Shown: positions 30,456-37,686 of the stretch, piece by piece
Layout of the letters: the number at the start of each line of letters is the position of its first letter
How positions within the stretch are numbered: the first letter of the stretch is position 1
IMG/VR virus record: IMGVR_UViG_3300017971_000512
Coordinates: 1-37,686 of that record
Strand: one strand, 5' to 3'
DNA from: a virus
DNA length: 37,686 bases
Translations under genes and position numbers: made by a program
The notes under the pieces: model-generated
Database searches by the model: none
What the model was told of the DNA's origin: nothing
The model's input: the letters and a program-made list of their open reading frames with translations, nothing else

Positions 30456-31456
30456 TCGCCGCCTTTGTCGCCGTCCTCCTGGTCCTGCCGGCCCAAGCCG
30501 CCACGCCGCGCCCGGGAGTCGTCCGCTTGTCGGTCCCGGAAGGGCACGGCATCACTGCCCACGGCTCCGGCACCATCGTCGGGAAGACCACCGACCACGC
30601 CTTCATCCTCACGGCTTACCACGTCATTGCCCCGGCGGTCTACGTCGCCAGCAATCACTGGCCGATTCGCATTGACACCACGAGCCAGTGGACGACCGGA
30701 CGCGTCGCGTTCAGCAATTCCACGTGGGACGTTGCGATCGTTGAGGCTGGTCAGCTCGCCGACCAAGTCATCGAGGTCAGGACCGACCGACCGAATCCAG
30801 GTGAATGGCTCGCCGTCGCCGGCTACGGAACCGGTGATTACCGAGAGCGATGGGGACAAGCGCGAAAGTACCTGCTTCCAGCCGTCGGTCATCCGCCGGA
30901 CTGGGTCGAGATCACCGCCGCTGTTCGCCAGGGTGATTCCGGCGGACCGGTGTTTGACCGCAACGGTCGCCTCGTCGCCGTCCTCTGGGGCTGTGGACCA
31001 GAGGGCACTGCGGCGACCATCGGGACTCGCCTCAAAGTCATCTGGCAAACGGCCTGCCGCAACGGGCTGACCTGCCGGCCACGCTGGCTGATACCAGCCC
31101 CATCTACGACCTGCCCGCCGGCTATCTGTCCGGCAATCCCCGCCGCGCAGGCCCCGGCACCTCCGGACACACCAGCCGTCAGTTCGGATGGCACAGCCGA
31201 ACCCGGTGCGCCCGGACCACAAGGACCACAGGGCCTGCGCGGTCCCGCCGGACCGACCGGACCCACCGGTCCACCCGGTCCCCCAGGTCCCAAAGGCCAG
31301 GACGCCACCATCGACCTCGACCAGCTCGCCGCCGCCGTCGCCGCTCGTCTCCAACCCATCACCATCAACCTGCGCAACGCCAACCGAGAAATCATCAGCA
31401 CCCAGACCCGCCGACTCGGCGAGGCCTTCGACCTCCGGCTGGTGCCGGTCGAGTAG
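30440..31456 (+). CDS. Secreted trypsin-like protease with collagen-like stretch
   Basis: This 338-aa protein has a signal peptide (residues 1-20, LIAAFVAVLLVLPAQA). A trypsin-like domain follows with His 61 (LTAYHV), Asp 97 (WDVAIV) and Ser 167 (RQGDSGGPVF) in the right order. A Pro/Ala linker and about ten Gly-x-y triplets (residues 256-287, PGAPGPQGPQGLRG onward) form a collagen-like segment, and a short helical C-terminus ends it. It overlaps the preceding gene by 16 bases. It may be exported to act on host envelope proteins, or trimerise through the collagen part. The combination is unusual for a phage. Confidence 0.85.
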   Translation: MHARLIAAFVAVLLVLPAQAATPRPGVVRLSVPEGHGITAHGSGTIVGKTTDHAFILTAYHVIAPAVYVASNHWPIRIDTTSQWTTGRVAFSNSTWDVAIVEAGQLADQVIEVRTDRPNPGEWLAVAGYGTGDYRERWGQARKYLLPAVGHPPDWVEITAAVRQGDSGGPVFDRNGRLVAVLWGCGPEGTAATIGTRLKVIWQTACRNGLTCRPRWLIPAPSTTCPPAICPAIPAAQAPAPPDTPAVSSDGTAEPGAPGPQGPQGLRGPAGPTGPTGPPGPPGPKGQDATIDLDQLAAAVAARLQPITINLRNANREIISTQTRRLGEAFDLRLVPVE

Positions 31457-31459
31457 CAC

Positions 31460-31783
31460 ATGGCTGACCAACCGCCAACGCTCGATATCCCAACCCCCGG
31501 CGACTCATCGCCGACCACACCTGTAGAAGGAACCGAAACCATGACCGAATCCGACGTCGCCCTCCTGAAGCTCCGCATCCACGAGAGTGCAGCCGCCGCG
31601 CACGCCCGCCGGACCGACGGCGCGGATGCTTACGCCGAAAATCTCCGGTATGACTACCTCGAGGGCAAGCACAACGTGAGTTTCATGGAAGGCACCGGCC
31701 AGCGGCTGGTAACTGAGGCCGGCGCCGGTCGGACCCGCGCCGAAACCAACCGACCGGAGTCCACCAGCGCCGCTGGCGGCTAA
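31460..31783 (+). CDS. Unknown helical protein
   Basis: This protein of up to 107 aa starts with a Pro/Thr-rich segment; an internal ATG at 31541 (MTESDVALLKLRIHESA) with GAAGGAACC upstream is an alternative start. The core is helical and charged. No family is recognised. It lies between the trypsin-like gene and the holin candidates. Confidence 0.5.
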   Translation: MADQPPTLDIPTPGDSSPTTPVEGTETMTESDVALLKLRIHESAAAAHARRTDGADAYAENLRYDYLEGKHNVSFMEGTGQRLVTEAGAGRTRAETNRPESTSAAGG

Positions 31784-31786
31784 CCC

Positions 31787-32008
31787 ATGGACCCTGACGC
31801 CCGCGCCCTTGCCCGCCGGTACGCCTTCAGCACCCACACGCACGCTGACCATGTGAAGGCCGAGGCCGCAAGGGCACGGGCACACCTTGCGGAATTCCTG
31901 CCCGATGACACCGACACCGCTCCAGTGGCTCACGAAGAAATGGGGGGGGACTCGCCTGGCCCACGAAGCGGTCTTACTGGAGGACGCCCGCGAGGTCCTG
32001 CGGACTAA
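31787..32008 (+). CDS. Small helical protein overlapping the next gene
   Basis: This 73-aa frame starts with MDPDARALARRYAFSTHTHA and a helical stretch (KAEAARARAHLAEFLPDD). The last third, after the G7 run at 31940-31946, looks out of frame (GPRSGLTGGRPRGP). It overlaps the next gene by 104 bases. Either two overlapping genes exist, or a slip at the G-run joins its N-terminus to the next gene's frame. Confidence 0.4.
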   Translation: MDPDARALARRYAFSTHTHADHVKAEAARARAHLAEFLPDDTDTAPVAHEEMGGDSPGPRSGLTGGRPRGPAD

Positions 32009-32252
32009 CCGCGCAAAAACGGCCGCCAGTTCCGCTTCCCCGGAGGACTCCGACTTGCACGTCGGCGATGTCACCATAAACAACGCTCCCTCAACCGGCA
32101 CGAACTGGAAACCCGCCGCCGCGCTCGCTGCCGCCCTGGCCGCCGGCGGCCTAGGCTACCTACTCGGCCAACCCAACGCCGAGACCATCGACACCGACAC
32201 CGACACTAAATACCGCCTCGAATTCGTCACGCCAGAGGACCCTGCGCCATGA
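31905..32252 (+). CDS. Single-pass membrane protein, holin or spanin candidate
   Basis: This 115-aa protein has a charged N-terminal half (LAHEAVLLEDAREVLRTNRA) and one hydrophobic segment (AALAAALAAGGLGYLLG) near residue 80, followed by an acidic tail. Size and topology fit a small phage lysis protein, and a peptidase gene lies 1.5 kb upstream. Its stop overlaps the next ATG (ATGA). The exact class is uncertain. Confidence 0.55.
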   Translation: MTPTPLQWLTKKWGGTRLAHEAVLLEDAREVLRTNRAKTAASSASPEDSDLHVGDVTINNAPSTGTNWKPAAALAAALAAGGLGYLLGQPNAETIDTDTDTKYRLEFVTPEDPAP

Positions 32253-32503
32253 GATTATTCGCCCTTGCAGCCGTCGCCCTCGCAACCGTTTGCCTCCTGC
32301 TCGTCAGCGCCACCACTGCCGCGCCGATTTGCTGTCCGGGCCAATCCTGCTATCTCTATGCCGTCCCCGCCCCGCCGATCCTTGCTCCGCTGCCGCGCGT
32401 TCCTGTCTGGACCGCACGGCCCCGCCCTTTCCTCGGTGGATACGCGCTCCGCCTTCGTTATCTGCCTGTTGTTACCGTTCAAGCAAACCCACCGAACCAA
32501 TAA
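32249..32503 (+). CDS. Small exported cysteine-containing protein
   Basis: This 84-aa protein starts with a clear signal peptide (LFALAAVALATVCLLLVSAT). The mature part begins APICCPGQSCYLYAVPAPP and is Pro/Arg-rich. A lipoprotein box is not certain. Being small, exported and next to holin candidates, it might be an outer spanin-like or secreted accessory protein. Confidence 0.55.
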   Translation: MRLFALAAVALATVCLLLVSATTAAPICCPGQSCYLYAVPAPPILAPLPRVPVWTARPRPFLGGYALRLRYLPVVTVQANPPNQ

Positions 32504-32506
32504 CCG

Positions 32507-32866
32507 ATGAACCGCCCGCCGCTCGGTCTCACCCTGGCGGCGCGGTTCATCTCCGCGCGCGACGGTGATACCCAAGTCTACTCCCTGCTCGACGGCCGCT
32601 TCCGGCCAGCCATCCGACTCATCGGCGTCGACTGCCCGGAAGCCCACACCGACGCCGGCCGCGCCGCTACCCGCTTCGTTGTAAATTTGCTCGAAAACAC
32701 CCTCGATATCACCGTTCACATTCCAACCCCTCGAAACGTCGCCAATCTCCTCGCCAACCTGTCCTTTGACCGCCTACCCGGCTACGTCTTCCTCGGCCCC
32801 CACCGCACGCTCCAGGATGCCCTCCTAAACACTGGACATGCCATTCGTACAAAGACGAGACCATGA
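32507..32866 (+). CDS. Staphylococcal nuclease-like protein
   Basis: This 119-aa protein has the SNase core: ARDGDTQVY with Asp 21, then Arg 37, Asp 42 and Glu 45 in IRLIGVDCPEAHT, spaced nearly as in staphylococcal nuclease (D21, R35, D40, E43). The second Arg may be in SFDRLPGYVFL, and LLNTGHA closes the fold. It lacks a signal peptide and is shorter than the usual 150 residues. It may degrade nucleic acid during lysis or host takeover. It overlaps the next gene by four bases. Confidence 0.75.
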   Translation: MNRPPLGLTLAARFISARDGDTQVYSLLDGRFRPAIRLIGVDCPEAHTDAGRAATRFVVNLLENTLDITVHIPTPRNVANLLANLSFDRLPGYVFLGPHRTLQDALLNTGHAIRTKTRP

Positions 32867-33111
32867 ACCCCGACGTCGCACAAACCATCCAGGCGGTCGC
32901 CATTGCAATCGTAAGCCTCATCGCCACTGCCGCCGTGCCATGGTGCATAAAAATTGAGCGGCGTCTGTCGCATATCGAATCTGGTCTGACTGAACAAATG
33001 AATGCCGTTACGCACGACGTTATCAACATTGACCAACGGCTCCATAAAATCGAACTAGAACACGCTCGATATGCTCCGCTTTGTCGCGCCGAGCGTGACA
33101 AACAATCCTAA
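32863..33111 (+). CDS. Holin-like membrane protein with coiled coil
   Basis: This 82-aa protein has an N-terminal membrane segment (AVAIAIVSLIATAAVPWCI) followed by a coiled coil (RRLSHIESGLTEQMNAVTHD). This topology is typical of class III-like or accessory phage holins and of membrane-anchored small proteins. It lies beside the other lysis candidates. Confidence 0.6.
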   Translation: MNPDVAQTIQAVAIAIVSLIATAAVPWCIKIERRLSHIESGLTEQMNAVTHDVINIDQRLHKIELEHARYAPLCRAERDKQS

Positions 33112-33127
33112 ACATCACGAGGACACC

Positions 33128-33472
33128 ATGAATAACATGAATCGGGACTTAGCCAAGCAAATCCTGACCATTGCAGTGGACGCCCAGCTAAGCGATGCGC
33201 TACAGACAGAAGGTTTTGCCTTCGGGACGATTTTTATGCCGGCAACGGACGTCATGGATGGCGACGCGCTCACCTTCTGGGGCTGTGATGTCGAAGGCGG
33301 GACCTATCGGGAACTCAAGGATAAGGATTCTGCGGCCGTCACGATTGACCCCGTGGCGTATCTTGAAGCGTATCCGCTGCCGCTCGAGGTCTTTTCCTGC
33401 CCGTATGTCAAAGTCAAATCGGATGCGGCTGAAACGGCCGGTCTGACACTGATTGTCACGCTGAGCAGCTGA
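33128..33472 (+). CDS. Unknown small structural-like protein
   Basis: This 114-aa protein starts after GAGGACACC at ATG 33128. Helix-strand pattern and segments such as FGTIFMPATDVMDGDALTFW and EVFSCPYVKVKSD suggest a beta-rich fold, perhaps a virion or fibre-associated protein. From here to about 35990 codon use is less C-rich than in the preceding genes. No family recognised. Confidence 0.6.
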   Translation: MNNMNRDLAKQILTIAVDAQLSDALQTEGFAFGTIFMPATDVMDGDALTFWGCDVEGGTYRELKDKDSAAVTIDPVAYLEAYPLPLEVFSCPYVKVKSDAAETAGLTLIVTLSS

Positions 33473-33525
33473 CGCCACCACCTTGCTAGTTAGATAGCGC
33501 CGATGAGTGAAGGAGAGTAGGCCAA

Positions 33526-35988
33526 ATGGCTGATACCGCAGCGCCAGTTGCGAGCATTGATGCGACCGGCAACATCCTGACGATTGCCTGGACGTTGATC
33601 AGCGGCTCGTGGGATGCCGGTTCGATCGCTGTCAACACAGCGAAGGAGTTGTCGGTCGTGGTCGATTCCGGTGGCGACGACGAAAGAACGATTGGTGCGA
33701 TCCTCGACCCGCTAAATTCCGAGCCAGCGATAGACAATGACGTTGGTACAAATGATCGGGTTACGATCAAGGCGTACTTGAGTGGCGACGCTCATGGCCA
33801 CCCAGAGTACGACACGGCGTTTGGCAGCGAGGCCGTTGCGATCAACATCGCGGAAGAGGGTGTTGTCTACGACGCCAGCTACGACACGGCGCCTGCGTCG
33901 AGCGGTGCGGTGACGAACAATTCTACGGCGGTGAAGCCGAAACCAATTTTCTGCTGGTGGACTGTCCCGAAACAGTATCACACGTCTACGACTCTCGACA
34001 TCTATTTTTGTGCGTTTCACAAACACGGAATTGACATTGCAAGCTCGGCTGTAGTGCTCACCGACGCAAACAGCGATACATATCAGGCGACCATTACAAA
34101 GCAGACGATGGCCCGCGAGGGGGCATACGGGCCAGCCTCGCAGTACAGCGTCTACCGCGCGAGGTTTGATATCACTGGCGCCACTGCCGGTGCGGCTGCG
34201 GCAAAGGCGACGGTTAAGGCCACGGTGGCCGGCACCGATTACATCACTGGCACCGAAACGTTGCCAGATTTGCCGGTGTATATTGACCTCGCAGACGCTT
34301 TCCCAACCACCACTGCCTTTGTCGACAGTTCGTATTCGCTGGCCGTTACTGACGTAGCTGGCGGCACGTTCGGTGAGCTGACAATGGTGGTCGGTGGCAC
34401 AAGCGGTGCAAAAGCTGTTACTAATCCAGGCAGCGCCGGCAGCGGCACGCTTACGATTACACCGTTCACGAACACGGAATTCCAGGCAGACGAGACCGTA
34501 ACCGAATACGATCTGCACGGCAATGCAACTGGTGTCACGGCCACAGCGTCTGGGGCCGAAACAAGTAATGCGTCCGGCAGTCCGGTGCTCGGGGACACCA
34601 ACAACCCGTACGACAGCATTAGTGATGCCATAATGGCAATCAGGACATGGGTCAATGGTCAAGCTGGTGGACATGGGATGCAGTGCGCGGGAAGCACGGT
34701 CTACCTAAAGGCTGGAGTCCACTGTCGTAATGGACGCGGGTCGTCAAATTCGTCTTCTGTCGATAACGATCATTATCTGTTCGTTACACGCGAAGCCGGG
34801 TTGGATAAAGCTGATGTGATTCTTACGTGCGAAAACACCAGCGTGCTTGGCAGCGGCCCGTGCATGAGAGTCATGAAGCATTTTGGTGTTACGATCCAAT
34901 TTTTAGACAGCACAACTGCGAGAAAATTCTACAATTTCGGCTCTGGGCAAACTGTTTACCAGTGGATCGACGATTGTGAATTCAAGTGGTGGGGCAGTAG
35001 TGCGTCAGGTGTGCCCACGGACTGGAGTGCGTACTGTTACAATCTAGCGATAACAAACACATATGTGCATGATTTCGGTGCAACAGGAAGCAACAATAAT
35101 TTTCTCCAGGATTCAACAAACACGTTGGCTGGTACATTCTTGATTTTGCGGGACCTTGAAGTAGATTACGCTGGGGCAGACGGCGATCAATTGTATCTTG
35201 GCGGCAATCCTTCCGGCGATGTATTGCTGTGCAATGTGTCGACGAACCAGCTTCAAGGCGCATTCGCTGGGCACCATTCGGACTGCTTTCAAACCTACAG
35301 GGCCGTTAACAATGTCATCATTTACAACTGGAAGGTAACAAAAGAACAATATCAGGGAGTCTATTTTGAGGGTGCCGGTTACGCTCAAAATAATATCGCA
35401 CTTGTAAATATCATCCTCGAAGACATCGACGACACCGATATGGGCTTTGATGGTCCCGCCCAATTCGGTGCAGATATGGATCATATTCTCTGGCTTAACG
35501 TGACTGCCGTAGCGTCGACGACTCGTGACGGATTGTGGTCCCGTGGCTGGACTATGTACACCGCGACTAACTGGTCCGTTCGCAATTGTTACATGCACGC
35601 GTCTGCGGCGAATGTGTGGGACCGCGTAAATTGGCACCCTAGTCTGGAGAGCATGGTTGTCAATTCGCACTGGAGAACCGGAGAGACCACTGCTGGGATC
35701 CGCGTCGACGCGAGCGGGGCGAATCTATCTGATCTATTTGATGATGTAACATCCGATGCGATGACCGCTGCCGCCGGTGCTGGTGGCGACGACTGGATAC
35801 CAACCGTGGGCGAAGCCCTGACCGGTCGTTTATTGACTCGCGACCTGATCGACGGTGTTGACTATGACATTTACGGTACTGCGTGGGCCGTTGGCGGCGC
35901 CGTGGGGGCCGTCAATGTCCTCGCTGGTACGCCCGATGATGATGCGTACGACAGCAACCGCCACCGCCAACAACTCCTCCGACCCTAA
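33526..35988 (+). CDS. Large beta-helix fibre/spike protein
   Basis: This 820-aa protein has an Ig-like or fibre N-terminal third (residues 1-350, many T/G/V/D repeats) and a parallel beta-helix from about 370 on. Its start PYDSISDAIMAIRTWVNG resembles the pectate-lyase-like opening, followed by short repeats such as YNLAITNTYVHDF, FLILRDLEVDYAG and NVIIYNWKVTKEQ with DCFQTYRAV and GVYFEGAG. Such helices are typical of tail spikes that degrade surface polysaccharide. The stretch 34650-35720 is clearly AT-richer than the rest of the genome, suggesting recent transfer. No catalytic residues can be named. Confidence 0.75.
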   Translation: MADTAAPVASIDATGNILTIAWTLISGSWDAGSIAVNTAKELSVVVDSGGDDERTIGAILDPLNSEPAIDNDVGTNDRVTIKAYLSGDAHGHPEYDTAFGSEAVAINIAEEGVVYDASYDTAPASSGAVTNNSTAVKPKPIFCWWTVPKQYHTSTTLDIYFCAFHKHGIDIASSAVVLTDANSDTYQATITKQTMAREGAYGPASQYSVYRARFDITGATAGAAAAKATVKATVAGTDYITGTETLPDLPVYIDLADAFPTTTAFVDSSYSLAVTDVAGGTFGELTMVVGGTSGAKAVTNPGSAGSGTLTITPFTNTEFQADETVTEYDLHGNATGVTATASGAETSNASGSPVLGDTNNPYDSISDAIMAIRTWVNGQAGGHGMQCAGSTVYLKAGVHCRNGRGSSNSSSVDNDHYLFVTREAGLDKADVILTCENTSVLGSGPCMRVMKHFGVTIQFLDSTTARKFYNFGSGQTVYQWIDDCEFKWWGSSASGVPTDWSAYCYNLAITNTYVHDFGATGSNNNFLQDSTNTLAGTFLILRDLEVDYAGADGDQLYLGGNPSGDVLLCNVSTNQLQGAFAGHHSDCFQTYRAVNNVIIYNWKVTKEQYQGVYFEGAGYAQNNIALVNIILEDIDDTDMGFDGPAQFGADMDHILWLNVTAVASTTRDGLWSRGWTMYTATNWSVRNCYMHASAANVWDRVNWHPSLESMVVNSHWRTGETTAGIRVDASGANLSDLFDDVTSDAMTAAAGAGGDDWIPTVGEALTGRLLTRDLIDGVDYDIYGTAWAVGGAVGAVNVLAGTPDDDAYDSNRHRQQLLRP

Positions 35989-35997
35989 GGCCAGACA

Positions 35998-37182
35998 ATG
36001 GCGAACCAAAAAAGCGACCGCAAAATCATTCTCCAAGTGCAAATCGGTGGCGCCAACGACGACGCTCACAGCTACCGCCGCGCGTCGTCAACCCTCCTCA
36101 GCAAAGGATGGGTCGGCTTCGTCAACGACTACGTTATCCCGAAGCTCACCACCTGGAATGTACGCCGAGTGATGTTCAACCGCGTCTTTGGCCAAGTCAA
36201 ATACAACTGGCCCGGCAACCCCCTGATGGAATTCGACATGTACCAGCAGGCCCTCGCCGGCAACTGCTGGAACGACGAGGCCGGCGACCCCGTCACGCCC
36301 GCGGAAGATATTTCCGTCCTCACCGACGATTTCGGCCAAGCCATGGCCGCGCTGCGACCCTACGTTGACGAGGTCATCTGCTACATTGGGGCGCCGCGCT
36401 ACTTCCGAACCGACCTGCAGCCGGACCCGTCCGATGGTTACAGTGGTGGCAACTGGACCGCCTGGCTGGAGGCTGCGCTCGCCTGTGTCCAGCCGTTCCT
36501 CGATGCCGGCTGTTCAATCGGAATGGACGCCACCGGCTACGCCCACAAGGCCAACGAAACCATTGCATACTACTACCCACCAGCCGCGCAGATTCCCAAG
36601 TGTGGGGCGCGCCAAAGCGAATATTCCACATTGTTCATCAGGCACCTTGAAAACCTCGGCACTCGTGTCTACGGGGAACCGACGCCGCAGAAACACGACT
36701 ACATCGACACAGGCCTCGACGGTCACCTCGACGACGTTCCGCGCGTCATCACGGATCCAACCATGTGGAATGCCATCCAGGAGCATGCACAATGGATGCC
36801 GCCGGCCGACTTCCGCCCTCTTTGCGACGAGGTCGTCCGCTGGCAACTGTTCACCGGCATGGATGTCTCCGAATACGAGCCCTACCTCCAGTCCGTCCTG
36901 GCCGCCGGATACTCGGCACTGATCGCCGCCAACTACATTGGCATCGAGGGCGCCTTCTCGCCAGACCTCAAGCGGGAGTATGCCACGAGCGCGGTGGAAC
37001 TGTCGCTATCGGCCCGCGGCTCCGTCCAATTCGAGTCTCCCGTCCGCGGGTCAATCGAGCTGACCGGACCGGCCCGCGGGTCAATCGAACTGACCGGCAC
37101 GGCCCGCGGGTCAATCGAACTGACCGGCACGGCCCGCGACTCTCTCAACTTCCAGCTCACCGACCTCACTGACGCAGGATAG
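35998..37182 (+). CDS. Probable barrel-fold tail-associated protein with C-terminal repeats
   Basis: This 394-aa protein has an N-terminal 300-residue domain that reads like a glycoside-hydrolase-type (beta/alpha) barrel (AALRPYVDEVICYIGAPRYF, then FLDAGCSIGMDATGYAHKA and GTRVYGEPTPQKHDYIDT). The C-terminus has 10-residue repeats of the type ARGSIELTGT encoded by 30-bp DNA repeats. It may bind or cleave host glycans, but no catalytic pair is certain. It starts ten bases after the spike gene. Confidence 0.65.
   Translation: MANQKSDRKIILQVQIGGANDDAHSYRRASSTLLSKGWVGFVNDYVIPKLTTWNVRRVMFNRVFGQVKYNWPGNPLMEFDMYQQALAGNCWNDEAGDPVTPAEDISVLTDDFGQAMAALRPYVDEVICYIGAPRYFRTDLQPDPSDGYSGGNWTAWLEAALACVQPFLDAGCSIGMDATGYAHKANETIAYYYPPAAQIPKCGARQSEYSTLFIRHLENLGTRVYGEPTPQKHDYIDTGLDGHLDDVPRVITDPTMWNAIQEHAQWMPPADFRPLCDEVVRWQLFTGMDVSEYEPYLQSVLAAGYSALIAANYIGIEGAFSPDLKREYATSAVELSLSARGSVQFESPVRGSIELTGPARGSIELTGTARGSIELTGTARDSLNFQLTDLTDAG
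37045..37134 (+). repeat. 30-bp tandem repeat in the tail gene
   Basis: Three copies of a 30-bp unit (starting CGCGGGTCAATCGA) stand at 37045, 37075 and 37105; the last two are identical. A diverged fourth copy precedes them (37015-37044). Each encodes ARGSIELTG-like residues, as in repeated strands of phage fibres. Confidence 0.85.
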
Positions 37183-37187
37183 ACACT

Positions 37188-37511
37188 ATGGCCCTCAACG
37201 AAGTCCACCGGCTCCATATCGGCTTGGACGTCATAATCACGGATGTCGACGAAGACGGCAACGCGCGGGACATCTCGGCCGCCACGACCAAGGATGTCAT
37301 CCTCAAAAGCCCCCAGACCAACACGGTCGTCACCAAAACCGGCACCTTCACGACCGACGGGACCGACGGCAAGTTTCAATACACCACCGTCGAGGACGAC
37401 CTGGACGAGACGGGCCTTTGGGAAGTTCAGGGTCACGTTGCCCGGTCGGGTCTCGAGTACTACCTGGGAACGGGCAAGTTCAAGGTGAAGCCGAACCTAG
37501 ACGACGAGTAA
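37188..37511 (+). CDS. BppU-like N-terminal domain protein
   Basis: This 107-aa protein has the pattern of the Ig-like N-terminal domain of baseplate upper proteins and related phage proteins: DISAATTKDVILKSPQ, TKTGTFTTDGTDGKFQYTT and LDETGLWEVQGHV. It probably forms part of the tail tip or anchors a fibre. It is the last gene before the end region. Confidence 0.75.
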   Translation: MALNEVHRLHIGLDVIITDVDEDGNARDISAATTKDVILKSPQTNTVVTKTGTFTTDGTDGKFQYTTVEDDLDETGLWEVQGHVARSGLEYYLGTGKFKVKPNLDDE

Positions 37512-37521
37512 GCAGACCCCG

Positions 37522-37542
37522 ATGCTACACGCTTTGTAGCAT
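37522..37542. repeat. Perfect 8-bp inverted repeat
   Basis: ATGCTACA (37522-37529) and TGTAGCAT (37535-37542) flank a five-base loop, 11 bases after the last stop. No T-tract follows. It could be a protein-binding site in the packaging region, such as a cosB-like element, or a weak bidirectional transcription pause. Confidence 0.6.
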
Positions 37543-37639
37543 GCGCTACGCCGCGCATCGCCTCGCCGCCCCCTATAGCCGACGCTCAATAAAACGCCAC
37601 CAGCGGCCGCACAGACGCCCACGATGGACATTAGCGGCA

Positions 37640-37686
37640 CCAGGCCGACCAGGTCGCGGGTCCTTCCTGAGGGTAAAACAGTCGAG
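37640..37686 (+). other. Candidate cos (packaging) site
   Basis: The 175 bases after the last gene have no reading frame of note. At 37651-37665 the sequence AGGTCGCGGGTCCTT resembles the conserved part of lambda cosN (CCTCGCGGG followed by T-rich bases). On a circular map this lies about 110 bp before terL, where cos belongs for a GpA-type terminase. The extent of the site and the exact cut are unknown. Confidence 0.5.

Noticed and set aside
1-37686. tRNA genes, rRNA genes and insertion sequences
   Set aside because: No cloverleaf with a consensus T-loop and no transposase with terminal repeats was seen; the TnpB-like protein has no flanking transposon ends and sits beside an array.

Overview
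The window looks like one complete, or nearly complete, genome of a temperate long-tailed (siphovirus-like) phage with lambda-type packaging. The host is a high-GC bacterium. The set of tail and zinc-ribbon proteins reminds me of Planctomycetota prophages, but that host guess is weak. All genes lie on the + strand except the tyrosine integrase. A lambda-cos-like sequence sits about 30 bp before the right end and TerL starts at base 75, so the sequence probably closes into a circle with the cut point next to cos.

Layout. (1) 75-14317: packaging and virion module in lambda order: TerL, zinc-ribbon protein, gpW-like joining protein, portal, an unknown virion-like protein, protease-scaffold, major capsid, head-tail connectors, tail tube, frameshifted tail assembly chaperone, tape measure, tail tip and fibre proteins. 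(2) 14435-16841: a consensus promoter, small genes, two MerR/excisionase-type DNA-binding proteins and the integrase (minus strand). (3) 16842-17803: a gene-poor stretch with terminators and a promoter candidate. (4) 17804-21502: the accessory island and the most interesting part. It holds a 240-nt structured non-coding stretch with an H-type pseudoknot, an anti-repeat and a Rho-independent terminator; a coiled-coil protein; a compact Cas12/TnpB-like protein (436 aa) whose zinc-ribbon continuation lies in the -1 frame; and a CRISPR array of 15 repeats and 14 spacers. No cas1, cas2 or cas4 is present. (5) 21549-29011: early genes: winged-helix protein, YqaJ exonuclease and RecT annealing protein, small membrane and zinc proteins, a papain-like peptidase, a lambda-O-like replication initiator with repeats inside its gene that look like an origin, a PHD-like mini-protein and a RusA resolvase. 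(6) 28995-37511: late accessory, lysis and fibre genes: YiiX/NlpC-like peptidase, secreted trypsin-like protease with a collagen-like stretch, holin-like membrane proteins, a staphylococcal-nuclease-like protein, a beta-helix fibre, a barrel-like tail protein and a BppU-like protein.

How it fits together. Array spacer 14 matches this phage's own structural gene (4700-4737) at 38 of 38 positions, and its crRNA would be antisense to that late mRNA. Spacer 3 shares a cos-like core with the phage's own right end and looks as if it was taken from another cos phage. Spacers 2 and 4 are identical. The effector keeps recognisable TnpB/Cas12 architecture but its RuvC-I motif is degenerate and no clear RuvC-III follows in frame. 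A phage-borne, adaptation-free, miniature type V-like system that may bind or regulate rather than cut, used on related phages or on its own late genes, is the leading hypothesis. All family calls are from reading the sequence; none was tested by a database search.
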